DNA of 59,812 bases, from assembly GCA_003565555.1 (NCBI GenBank), contig PXBH01000023.1, forward strand, positions 1-59,812, written 5' to 3'. The DNA is from Cryomorphaceae bacterium. Lineage in GTDB: Bacteria; Bacteroidota; Bacteroidia; Flavobacteriales_D; Cryomorphaceae. Shown here piece after piece: positions 25,126-33,438 of the stretch. The position numbers and the translations under genes are program-made. How positions within the stretch are numbered: position 1 is the first letter of the stretch; every line of letters begins with the position of its first letter. Below the pieces are notes generated by a model. That model was given only the letters and a program-made list of their open reading frames with translations, did no database searches and was not told where the DNA came from.

Positions 25126-27374
25126 GCCGAAAATCCGCAATACGCAGCCACCTCCCGCTTTGGGCCCTGCTCGTCTTCACGCTCGCCTTGGCGGGAAAAA
25201 CAGCCGAAGCCCAGCGCACGCAAGACTGGCTCAAGCTCGCCGAAGAGGCCTTTGCCGACAACGACCCCTACGGAGCCCTTCGCTACATGGAAATCGTGAT
25301 GGAGGCCGACAGCAACCGCGCAGCCCACAATTATCTCTACGCCGAGGCCCTGCGGCTCAACAATCAGTACGCGAAAGCCGCTTACTACTACCGCAAAATA
25401 TACCGCCGCGATCAGGACCGGTTTTTTCCCGAAGGGGGATACCACCTCGCCGAAATGCTGAAGCAGAGCGGTGACTATGCGGAGTCCAAAAAAATATGGA
25501 GGCGGCTGCGCGACGCCAAAGCGGACAACCCGGAGAGCTACAAGTACCGCAAGGCCGTGCAGGAGATGCGCTCATGCGACCTGGCAGAGGTGTGGGCGCG
25601 AGGTGCGGACGGGTTTGAGCTGAAACCTTTTCCGGAAGGGATCAATACGGAGGCAAGCGAATTTGCCGGTGCGGTCACACCTTCGGGAAGCTTAATATTC
25701 ACCGCACTCCGGGGTGAAACCGATGCATCGGGAAGGGTCGCGGCTCCGGAAAAATACCGGGTGCGCCTCTATGCGGCCGAAGACCCCGAAGCGGGTTATG
25801 CACAGCCGATCGTGCTGATGTCGGAGGAGGGAGGAGAAGCCAATTTTGCCGTGAGCGATGACAGCACCTACACCGCCTTTACCCTTTCGGAAAACGGAAG
25901 GCCTGCCGTGTACATCTCCGGCGGAAACTTCGGGAGCGGATTTACGAAGGTGCTCCCGCCCGAAGACGCGCCGCAGAGCTACTGTTCGCAACCCGCCTTC
26001 GGCACGGCGGACGGAAAGGAAGTGCTCTTCTTCACCTCAGATATGGAAGGCGGGGAAGGCCTTCTCGACATCCTGTACTTTGCACTCGACGACCCGGACC
26101 GCACCCCGATCAATCCGGGACCTCCCCTGAACAGCCCGGGCAATGAGATCACCCCTTTTTACCGAAAGGACAAAGATCAGCTCTACTTCGCATCAGACTG
26201 GCACCACGGATTCGGGGGCTACGACCTCTTCACTTCCGAGGAGGTGAAGGGAAAGTGGTCCGTGCCCCAAAACATGAAGAAACCCTGGAACAGTCCCGCC
26301 GACGACCTCTACTACAGGTTCGGGCGTAAAGCCGGATACGGCACGGTGACCTCCACGCGGGCAGGCGCGATAAAACGCGAAAATGAAGGGTGCTGCAATG
26401 ACCTCCTCCGCTTTGACGAGGCCGACTTCGAATACGAAGACACCCTCTACATCAGCAGCACCGAGGAGCTGAACAAATACCTGCCCGTGACCCTCTACTT
26501 TCACAACGACGAGCCCGATCCGCGCACCCGGAGAGATACCACCGAAAGGACCTACTTCGCCACCTACTACGATTACCTCGACATGCTGCCCGAGTACCGC
26601 AGCCGCTACCGCGAAGGCCTGGCCCCGGAGGCGGGTGTGGAGGCCGAGGAGGCCATGGACGTATTCTTTCTGGAAAAGGTGGACAAAGGCGTCAATGACC
26701 TCGCCTTCTTCACCCCGCTGCTCTTGCGCGAACTCCGCGAAGGGCGGGAGATCGTACTGACGGTAAAGGGTTTTGCGAGTCCGCTGGCGGAGACGGATTA
26801 CAACGTGCTGCTCACTTCGCGCCGCATCGTATCGCTGGAAAACTACCTGCGCGGCTATGAGAACGGGGCTTTCCTCCCCTACCTGGACGGGAGCGCGGAA
26901 GACGGCGGGAGGCTGAGCGTGGTGCGCATCCCTTTCGGGGAATATTCTGCGGAGACTCTCGTCACAGACAACCCCAACGAAGCCGATGCCGTGTGGAGCA
27001 TCGGGGCGGCTTCGGAGCGCAAAATCGAGATCTCCTCCGTGCAGCGCATGCAAGCGGACAGCACGGTGGCGTCAGTGGAATTCGAGCGGGAGATCATCGA
27101 CTTTGCCGGGCTGAAGCGGGGAACGGAGAAAGATTTCAGCTTTGTGTACCGGGTGAATCCGGGAGCTGCGCTCACCGTTGATTCGGTGGTTTGTGACCGG
27201 ACCTTCATCGTGCCCGACGAAGTCGAACCCCGCACCGAACCGGGCGCCTACAGCGTGATCAGCGGAGTATTCAGAACGGTCGGGCTCCGAGGCAAAGTGC
27301 GAAAAACCCTCACCGTGTACGGCAACTTTCCCGGCGGGAAGCGCGAACTGAATATTGTGGCGGAGGTGGAGTAG
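25122..27374 (+). CDS. TPR / PD40 propeller / OmpA-like envelope protein of the T9SS triad
   Basis: The start is the ATG at 25122, overlapping the PorP/SprF stop; the product has 750 residues with a signal peptide ending KTAEAQ. Domain order: TPR-like helices (about 15-150; YGALRYMEIVMEADSN, YAKAAYYYRKIYRRD), WD40-like PD40 propeller blades (about 165-430; EFAGAVTPSGSLIFTALRG, DLLRFDE), a linker, an OmpA/MotB-like region (about 540-630; VKGFASPLAETDYNVLLTSRRI) and a C-terminal ASH/DUF1573-like sandwich (about 650-750; REIIDFAGLKRGTEKDFSF). Relatives such as PorE link the T9SS to peptidoglycan. The OmpA part is diverged; whether it still binds peptidoglycan is uncertain. Confidence 0.8.
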   Translation: MSRKSAIRSHLPLWALLVFTLALAGKTAEAQRTQDWLKLAEEAFADNDPYGALRYMEIVMEADSNRAAHNYLYAEALRLNNQYAKAAYYYRKIYRRDQDRFFPEGGYHLAEMLKQSGDYAESKKIWRRLRDAKADNPESYKYRKAVQEMRSCDLAEVWARGADGFELKPFPEGINTEASEFAGAVTPSGSLIFTALRGETDASGRVAAPEKYRVRLYAAEDPEAGYAQPIVLMSEEGGEANFAVSDDSTYTAFTLSENGRPAVYISGGNFGSGFTKVLPPEDAPQSYCSQPAFGTADGKEVLFFTSDMEGGEGLLDILYFALDDPDRTPINPGPPLNSPGNEITPFYRKDKDQLYFASDWHHGFGGYDLFTSEEVKGKWSVPQNMKKPWNSPADDLYYRFGRKAGYGTVTSTRAGAIKRENEGCCNDLLRFDEADFEYEDTLYISSTEELNKYLPVTLYFHNDEPDPRTRRDTTERTYFATYYDYLDMLPEYRSRYREGLAPEAGVEAEEAMDVFFLEKVDKGVNDLAFFTPLLLRELREGREIVLTVKGFASPLAETDYNVLLTSRRIVSLENYLRGYENGAFLPYLDGSAEDGGRLSVVRIPFGEYSAETLVTDNPNEADAVWSIGAASERKIEISSVQRMQADSTVASVEFEREIIDFAGLKRGTEKDFSFVYRVNPGAALTVDSVVCDRTFIVPDEVEPRTEPGAYSVISGVFRTVGLRGKVRKTLTVYGNFPGGKRELNIVAEVE

Positions 27375-27389
27375 AACCCCGCGAATCCA

Positions 27390-27397
27390 TACCTTTG
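27390..27397 (+). promoter_or_regulatory. candidate -7 promoter box for the M23 gene
   Basis: TACCTTTG matches TAnnTTTG, 15 bases after the OmpA-like stop codon and 60 bases before the M23 ATG, suggesting that a new transcript starts here. Confidence 0.4.
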
Positions 27398-27457
27398 GCG
27401 GAAAGGCGGAATACCCGCCGCCACCCACGTTAAAACCCTGTCCGCGCTTTGAAAGCC

Positions 27458-28138
27458 ATGCAATACAGCATACTCGGAGAAGACTTTGCCCCCGTCATTC
27501 AGCTGCCCTTTGCACGGAAATTCAACCGGGGCGAGCTGGTGCCCATCGACCTGAGCACGGCAAACGGGGAGCTGCCGCGCGCCGAAGCCATGGACCTGAA
27601 CCGACTTACCGACTACGTAGACAGCCACATCAAAAAGCACGGTGCAGCGGGCGCATGGGGCGGATACGGCGAGAAGCGCGACATCTACCGGCGCAGCGGC
27701 GTTTTTGCAGAAAGTGAGACGTTCAGGAATATCCACCTCGGCATCGACTTCTGGCTGCCGGCGGGTACCGAAGTAGCCGCGCCCCTCACGGGTCAGATAC
27801 ACAGTTTTGCAGACAACGACAGCAGCGGAGACTACGGACCCACCATCATCCTCAAGCACCGCGCAGGCAACCTCACCTTCTACAGCCTGTACGGTCACCT
27901 GAACAGGGCTGCACTCACGGGGCTGAAGAAGGGACAATACCTGCACCGCGGGGAGGTTTTTGCCGAATTGGGGCAGCCCGAAGAAAACAAAGACTGGCCG
28001 CCCCACCTCCACTTTCAGCTGATGCTCAAAACGGAAGGCATGCGCGGCGACTACCCCGGGGTGTGCTTCGAAAGTGAGCGGGAAAAGTACCTCGCCAATT
28101 GTCCCGACCCCGTTCGGTTTCTGGGATGGGAAATTTGA
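27458..28138 (+). CDS. M23-family (LytM-type) metallopeptidase without a visible export signal
   Basis: The ATG at 27458 (MQYSILGEDFAPVIQLPF) gives 226 residues; a TTG three codons upstream adds nothing recognisable. The zinc-binding HLGIDFWLPAGTEVAAPLTG and the closing HLHFQLML, plus YGHLN, are all present, so the LytM fold and metal site look complete. M23 enzymes cut peptidoglycan cross-bridges, but this one has no signal peptide or membrane helix, so a cytosolic place or non-classical export must be assumed. Similar domains occur fused to aminotransferases or in sugar-amine metabolism. The substrate is unknown. Confidence 0.82.
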   Translation: MQYSILGEDFAPVIQLPFARKFNRGELVPIDLSTANGELPRAEAMDLNRLTDYVDSHIKKHGAAGAWGGYGEKRDIYRRSGVFAESETFRNIHLGIDFWLPAGTEVAAPLTGQIHSFADNDSSGDYGPTIILKHRAGNLTFYSLYGHLNRAALTGLKKGQYLHRGEVFAELGQPEENKDWPPHLHFQLMLKTEGMRGDYPGVCFESEREKYLANCPDPVRFLGWEI

Positions 28139-28231
28139 CCGCCGGCAGGAATTAAAGTCTGCATCAGGTCAAACTTTTTTTGTTCAAAATCCGAAAATTC
28201 GGTTTATTCGAATGTATTTAAGACATCTGAA

Positions 28232-28561
28232 ATGCTTAAAAATGTCCTCAATCTCAGCTATGAATACCGAAACCGAGAAGAAATCATCCTCAGGGACTTT
28301 CTTGCTTTGGAGCGCACACGCCTCGCCAATGAGCGCACCCTCTTGGCGTACCTGAGGACCTCGCTTTACATGGTGCTGGGCGGGATTGCTTTTCTCCAAC
28401 TGAAAGATTTTGCGAGCATCCGTTGGCTGGGCTATGTGACCATCGGCCTCGCGGGAGTATTTATCGTGACGGGGATCGTGCGGTTTTACCATCTGCGGCG
28501 CAGCATGCGTGAATATTACGAAGAAAACAGGCTCATCGGCGGGTCTGAAAATTCAAACTGA
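28232..28561 (+). CDS. DUF202 (YidH-type) small membrane protein
   Basis: The 109-residue protein has the DUF202 signature FLALERTRLANERTLLAYLRTSL at about residues 23-45, running into the first of two membrane helices; the second is YVTIGLAGVFIVTGIVRFY. Members are small inner-membrane proteins of unknown function; related domains occur in eukaryotic VTC complexes. It ends 10 bases before the SLC13 gene and is probably cotranscribed. The start ATG at 28232 is preceded by a long AT-rich stretch with the small inverted repeat CCGAA-AA-TTCGG at 28191-28202. Confidence 0.85.
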   Translation: MLKNVLNLSYEYRNREEIILRDFLALERTRLANERTLLAYLRTSLYMVLGGIAFLQLKDFASIRWLGYVTIGLAGVFIVTGIVRFYHLRRSMREYYEENRLIGGSENSN

Positions 28562-28571
28562 CCCACCCTGC

Positions 28572-30353
28572 ATGGAATCGGAATTCGGCGCAATTACGGT
28601 TTTTGCCATCCTCCTGCTCACTTTGGCAGCCTTCATTTGGGGCAAATACCGCCATGATGTGGTGGCTTTGGCTGCCCTGACGGCCCTGGTGATTTCGGGC
28701 AGTGTACCCCCGTATGAAGCCTTCGAAGGGTTTGCGCATCCGGCTGTCATTACGGTAGCTGCGGTTCTGGTAGTCAGCGCCTAGCTGAAGCACTCGGGCT
28801 TGATCGACGCCATCGGCAAATTACTCTCCGCAGTGGGGAAAAACCTGATGCTTCAGGTCACAGCGCTCTGTGTGATGGTTTGCATCGCTGCGGCCTTTAT
28901 GAACAATATCGGTGCGCTGGCCGTGCTGATGCCCGTGGCGGTGCAAATGGCGCGAAAGGGCGGGTACCCCCCTTCACTTCTTCTGATGCCCTTGGCGTTC
29001 AGCTCTCTGCCGGGAGGCATGATTTCGCTGATCGGAACACCCCCGAACATCATCATTTCGTCTTTTCGGGAGGATGCCGCGGGCAGAACTTTCGCCATGT
29101 TTGATTTCGCGCCTACAGGCATCGGCCTTTCTTTGGTCGGACTTCTTTTCATCTGCACCGTGGGATGGCGACTTTTGCCCAAGCGCAAAGGCACCGGCAA
29201 GGATAACCTGAGTTTTGAAACGGAAGCCTAGATCACCGAAGCGGAAGTCACGGAAAATTCAAATCTGAAGGGCCTTGCGGTGGGAAATCTCGACGAAGAA
29301 ACCGAAGCCGACTTCAGCCTGACCGGTCTGATCAGAAGCAAGCGACTTATTCACGCCCCCAATGCATGGACCAAGCTTAAAGCGGGAGATATACTCCTGA
29401 TACGCGCCGAAACGGAAGAGTTGAAAAAATTTGTAGAAAACACCGGAGTCCGACTGACGGTAAACGCCGAGCTCTCAAAAGAAGCGGAGGGGTCCGATGA
29501 AGTGCTCGCCGTTGAGGTGGTGGTCTCGGCCGATTCGAATATACAGGATCGCTCAGCTGCCGACTTGCACTTGCGCGACCGCTACGGCGTAAACCTTCTC
29601 GCAGTGGCGAGAAACGATGACCAACTCAAAAAACGGATTGACCGGATCAAGTTCAAAGCCGGGGATGTACTGCTGCTTCAGGGATACGCTTCCAATATTG
29701 AAGAAACCATCGCCGACTTGGGCTGCCTGCCGCTTGCCGACCGCGGATTTTCGATCGGAAAGCCCAAAAAGATTTCTTTGGGGCTCGGCCTTTTCGCAGC
29801 GGCTGTGGCGGCGGTAGTGACAGACTTGCTTCGGGTAGAAATCGCCTTCACCACGGCCGCCTTGGCCATGGTGGTCACCAATGTACTTCCCTTGCGGAAA
29901 ATCTATTCGAGCATCGACCGGCCCGTGATCGTGCTGCTCGGGGCACTCCTGCCTGCGGGTAAGGCATTGGAGCGCAGCGGCGGGGCGGACTTGATCGCCG
30001 AGCATCTGCTGAATGCGGGGCAATCCTTTCCCGTGTGGGCCACGATAGGCGCCCTGATGCTGACCACAACAGCCCTCTCAAATGTGATCAACAACGCCGC
30101 AACAGCAGTGCTCATGGCTCCGGTAGCCCTGAGCATGGCCTCGGGGACGGGTGCCTCTCCCGATCCCTTTCTGATTACGGTGGCCATCGGGGCATCAGCG
30201 ACCTTCCTCACCCCAATCGGTCATCAGTCCAATACACTGGTAATGGGCCCCGGCGGTTACGCATTTAAAGATTATCTCCGCTTGGGCATACCGATGACCT
30301 TGTTGATTACCGCAGCTTCAGTGCCGCTGATCTTGCACTTTTGGCCCGTGTAA
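28572..30353 (+). pseudogene. SLC13-family (TrkA-C containing) anion transporter interrupted by two in-frame TAG codons
   Basis: From the ATG at 28572 (MESEFGAITVFAILLLT) one frame runs 594 codons to the stop at 30351-30353 and encodes a complete SLC13/DASS carrier: N-terminal helices, PLAFSSLPGGMISLIGTPPN, two TrkA-C domains (about 225-390), then C-terminal helices with TTTALSNVINNAATAVLMAP. The frame is broken only by TAG at 28782-28784 (codon 71) and TAG at 29229-29231 (codon 220). There is no frameshift, and sequence between and after the stops looks fully conserved. The second TAG falls just before ITEAEVTENSNLKG, where relatives often have Tyr. TAG ends at least six other genes here, so it is not recoded genome-wide. 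The options are recent pseudogene, sequencing or assembly error, or amber read-through. If made, it would import sulfate or a dicarboxylate. Confidence 0.8.
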
Positions 30354-30600
30354 AGAACTGCTACACTTTGCAGAAAGCCTTACTGCCGACAAAAATCCGA
30401 TCGCCGGCTCCCTCTTTTTTCTTCGATCGGTGCCGCATCGAAGGTTGACATCGTTCTGCAACCTTCCCTTGCATTCAATGTCCGAAACGCGGTGTATGCA
30501 GGTTCCCGATTTGCCGGCAGATGCGCAGGGTACTGAAAAACGAAGACGGCGGGTAAGATACTTTTCCCGACGAAGAAGGAGTCCTGATGGAAAAGGGCGC

Positions 30601-31242
30601 TCAATCCGGAATAAAAACCTTGTAAATACAAAGGTAGTGGCATACCGCCCCGCCGAATACAAATACATGCCAGACGGCGTGGTGAAAGGGAATGCGCCTA
30701 ACGAGGTAAAAGACCACTCCGATGCTGTAGCATGCGCCTCCCGCAGCCAGCCACCACACCTGCGTATCCGGGAGGGCCTCGCGAAAAGACGCGGGCGAAA
30801 AAACCACGAGCCAGCCCATGGCGAGGTATATACCGGTGGAAACGACGCGAAAACGACCGGTAAAAAATATCTTGAACACCGTACCGACCGCTGCAAAGCC
30901 CCATACCGTCCAAAGCATGAGCCGCGCATCGTCCGGTGCGGCATAGGTGAGCAAGAGCGGGGTGTAGGTACCTGCAATCATGTAATAGATACTGATGTGG
31001 TCCCAAATCTTCATCAACTTTTTGCGTCTGAGGTCTTTCACATGGTGGTAGAGCACCGAAAACCCGAAGACCATCAAAAATCCCACGCCGTATACGGCTG
31101 CCCCGATCACATCAGCCGCGGCCGTGCCCTCAGCATTCACGACCGTCCTGATGAGCAGCGGCAGGGAGACAAGACCGAAGATGAAACCGAGGAGGTGGCT
31201 CGCCACATTGGCGCGTTCGTGGGCGGTACTGTAGGATGACAC
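30601..31242 (-). CDS. hemolysin III / PAQR-like integral membrane protein
   Basis: The 213-residue protein has seven hydrophobic helices in the YqfA/hemolysin III pattern: HERANVASHLLGFIFG at the start, FGFSVLYHHVKD, WDHISIYYMIAGTYTPLLL, and a closing RIPFHHAVWHVFVFGG. The conserved His and Asp residues of this possibly zinc-dependent hydrolase fold are present. The reading frame has no usable ATG and the start is GTG at 31242. A TAnnTTTG box ends only 5 bases upstream, so the message may be leaderless. The cellular role is unknown; the 'hemolysin' name is historical. It is convergent with the SLC13 gene across about 250 bases that hold nothing recognisable. Confidence 0.85.
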   Translation of the reverse strand: MSSYSTAHERANVASHLLGFIFGLVSLPLLIRTVVNAEGTAAADVIGAAVYGVGFLMVFGFSVLYHHVKDLRRKKLMKIWDHISIYYMIAGTYTPLLLTYAAPDDARLMLWTVWGFAAVGTVFKIFFTGRFRVVSTGIYLAMGWLVVFSPASFREALPDTQVWWLAAGGACYSIGVVFYLVRRIPFHHAVWHVFVFGGAVCHYLCIYKVFIPD

Positions 31243-31246
31243 GCGA

Positions 31247-31254
31247 CAAAAATA
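31247..31254 (-). promoter_or_regulatory. candidate -7 promoter box immediately before the hemolysin III start
   Basis: The minus strand reads TATTTTTG (TAnnTTTG), with a TTTG 22 bases further upstream (31277-31280). Transcription would begin at or beside the GTG start codon. Confidence 0.4.
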
Positions 31255-31293
31255 GTTCCCGAAGGCGATTTACCGGCAAATCTTCGCTCGGAA

Positions 31294-32346
31294 TCAGACG
31301 GTCTTCACGGATTTATTGTCCACATCGGATGCCGCGTGAAAGAATGCGTTCTGCTCCGCGAAATCGGTGAGGATGCGCTCGGCAATGCACTCGGTACGAT
31401 CCGGGTAGTGCACCTGTACCGTGTGTCGCGACTGCAGCCACTGCGCAATTTCACCGCGGTATTCGGGCTTTAGAGATTTCACGGAATTCACCCCGAAGGC
31501 GGCCAGCGAGTAGGCATTGCAAGCCTGTTCGAATTGTTTTTTCATCGGCATCACAAGCAGTTTCTTGCCGAGGAAGAGCGCCTCGGTGGTGATTCCGAAG
31601 CCGGCAGAGCAAAAAACGCCCTTGCAGGTGGCCAGGCAGTCGAGAAATGTGCCGTCATTGACGGGAATAAGCTCCACATTGCCGCAAAAGCGCCGCTTGC
31701 CGCCGTGCTTGGAAAACACCACCCAGCGGTGTCGCGGAAAAGCATTCAGCGCTTTCACGATTTTCTCATCGGAGTAAAACGGAAGATATACCAAGTAATG
31801 TGACCCTTCTTCCGGCTTGAGCTTGCGCACTTCCTCACGCACCGGCGGGGTGGTGATGAATCGGTTCAGATCGGTGTAATGAAACCCGTAGGCCACATCT
31901 ACGGGAGCATAATGTTTGAAAACGGCCTTTGTCACATGGCCGGGCTGCACATCCTCCGGCTTGGGTATTTTAGAATCGAGGAGCACACATTGGTTGCTCA
32001 AACCGATACAAGGCACTCCCGCACGCTTTGCGGCACGGGCAGATACGGGTTCGAAGTCATTCACCACCATATCATACTCCGACATGTCGAGGCTGTCGGC
32101 CTCCCGAAAAAAACGGAGTATATCTCCGTGGTACCAGGTGGAAAAGAGGTCGATGCCGCCCTGCTTCCCGAATTTGAATCCGAGGCCGTTAAACCGATAG
32201 CGAATGCGGTGCCCGGGGTCGATCTCACTGTGCATTCCGGACACGAGCAGGTCCACGCGGACAAATTTTTCAAAAGCGGGGACAAAAGCCTTGGCGCGTG
32301 AGAGATGCCCGTTTCCCGTGCCCTGAACTGCGTATAAAATTTTCAT
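31294..32346 (-). CDS. glycosyltransferase (MurG/UDP-glycosyltransferase-like fold, family not assigned)
   Basis: The 350-residue protein opens with MKILYAVQGTGNGHLSRAKAF, the glycine-rich N-terminal loop of GT-B enzymes of the MJ1255-like group, and has the donor-site segment GVFCSAGFGITTEALFLGKKLLVMPM at about 235-265, with GxxT-E-A as in MurG/UGT relatives. No membrane segment is present, so it acts at the cytosolic face. Its ATG overlaps the stop of the LpxH-like gene, so it is coupled to that gene and probably acts on a lipid- or envelope-linked sugar. Donor and acceptor cannot be told from sequence. Confidence 0.8.
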   Translation of the reverse strand: MKILYAVQGTGNGHLSRAKAFVPAFEKFVRVDLLVSGMHSEIDPGHRIRYRFNGLGFKFGKQGGIDLFSTWYHGDILRFFREADSLDMSEYDMVVNDFEPVSARAAKRAGVPCIGLSNQCVLLDSKIPKPEDVQPGHVTKAVFKHYAPVDVAYGFHYTDLNRFITTPPVREEVRKLKPEEGSHYLVYLPFYSDEKIVKALNAFPRHRWVVFSKHGGKRRFCGNVELIPVNDGTFLDCLATCKGVFCSAGFGITTEALFLGKKLLVMPMKKQFEQACNAYSLAAFGVNSVKSLKPEYRGEIAQWLQSRHTVQVHYPDRTECIAERILTDFAEQNAFFHAASDVDNKSVKTV

Positions 32347-33185
32347 AGTGTAAAGGTTTTAAATTCGGACAGAAGTCGCTCCATGCTTACCTCTGCCTGC
32401 CCTTCTTCGGGCCAATCGATCGCATCGGGGTCGCGCTGCGCAGAATCGTGGCGGTAGAGGCTCCACTCGCCGTCGACGTATTCGAGGGCGGTGAGGTTTT
32501 CCAACCAATCGCCGGAATTCATGTACACCACCGTGCCCTTCTCGCCGCGAATTTCCTTGATCACAGGTTGGTGTATATGCCCGCAAGCCACATATTTGTA
32601 GCCCTTGGCACTCGCCAGATCGGCGGTGAGCTGCTCGAAATTTCCGATGAAACTCACAGCGCTTTTCACACTGTTTTTGATGCGTTTGGAAAGGGAAATT
32701 CTGCCGCGTCCCGCCTTTTCGGAAATGTGGTTGACCGCCCGATTGAGCAAAATAAGCAGGTCGTACCCCTTCCCGCCCAGTTTGGCGAGCCACTTGGAGT
32801 GCTGCATCGTGACATCGAAAACGTCTCCGTGAAAAAACCAGGCGTGCCCGTCGCGCATTTTGAGGGTCAGTTTGTTCACAATAACGAGACTGCCGAGCTC
32901 AAAGCCGGCAAATTTTCGGAGCATTTCGTCATGGTTGCCCGTAATGTAGGTCACGCGCACCCCTTTGCCCATCAGGCCTACGATGTGTTTGATCACCATC
33001 ATGTGGCTCTTCGGCCAATAGCGCTTGCTGAACTGCCATACGTCGATGATGTCACCGTTGAGGATGAGGTGATCGGTTTCGATGCTCTTGAGATAGCTGA
33101 GCAGGGCCTCGGCGTGGCAACCGTAGGTACCGAGGTGCACATCTGAAATGACTACTGCATCTGTTTTTCGCTTCGGCGGTTTCAT
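32343..33185 (-). CDS. UDP-2,3-diacylglucosamine diphosphatase-like metallophosphoesterase (LpxH family)
   Basis: The 280-residue protein has the calcineurin-type metal motifs in order: VISDVHLGTYG (residues 12-22), LILNGDIIDVWQF, YITGNHDEML, WFFHGDVFD and VACGHIHQPVI. The spacing and the WPKSH and KSAVSFIGNFEQ segments fit the Bacteroidota enzymes annotated as UDP-2,3-diacylglucosamine hydrolases, which make lipid X for lipid A. It lacks a signal peptide. The downstream glycosyltransferase start overlaps its stop codon. A different phosphoesterase substrate cannot be excluded, since only the motifs support lipid A. Confidence 0.8.
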   Translation of the reverse strand: MKPPKRKTDAVVISDVHLGTYGCHAEALLSYLKSIETDHLILNGDIIDVWQFSKRYWPKSHMMVIKHIVGLMGKGVRVTYITGNHDEMLRKFAGFELGSLVIVNKLTLKMRDGHAWFFHGDVFDVTMQHSKWLAKLGGKGYDLLILLNRAVNHISEKAGRGRISLSKRIKNSVKSAVSFIGNFEQLTADLASAKGYKYVACGHIHQPVIKEIRGEKGTVVYMNSGDWLENLTALEYVDGEWSLYRHDSAQRDPDAIDWPEEGQAEVSMERLLSEFKTFTL

Positions 33186-33328
33186 CGCATCGGGAGTTTT
33201 ATCGGTGGTAAAATGCGGTCGGAGAGAAGCGGGGCGGGAGATTCGGGACCCGAAATGTTTACCTTTACGGGTAGGATTCCGGGTGTGCGTCCGGGGCAGT
33301 CGGATGATGAACCAAAGTCCATTTTTTT

Positions 33329-33343
33329 GGTTTGATACAAACC
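33329..33343. promoter_or_regulatory. palindrome GGTTTG-ATA-CAAACC upstream of the carotenoid unit
   Basis: Perfect 6-bp arms around ATA lie 96 bases before the crtD ATG, in a region with further AACC and GGTT half-sites (33310, 33360, 33379). It could be an operator for the carotenoid genes, but no regulator gene is next to it. Confidence 0.3.
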
Positions 33344-33438
33344 TCGCCTACCGAAATGAACCTTGGGTTAGCACAGGTTTACGAATGCGTTAAATGCCTT
33401 GAAAGATTTGAACCGAAACGAAAAATTACCCCTCCGGC

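Noticed and set aside
28572-30353. TAG recoded as an amino acid across the genome
   Set aside because: Genes in this window such as phhB, the OmpA-like gene, DPPIV, the first POT carrier, the phosphatase and the O-antigen ligase end in TAG at the expected family length.
33148-33393. 81-codon plus-strand frame upstream of crtD
   Set aside because: It overlaps the LpxH-like gene start on the other strand and shows no family features; the region is better read as a divergent promoter.
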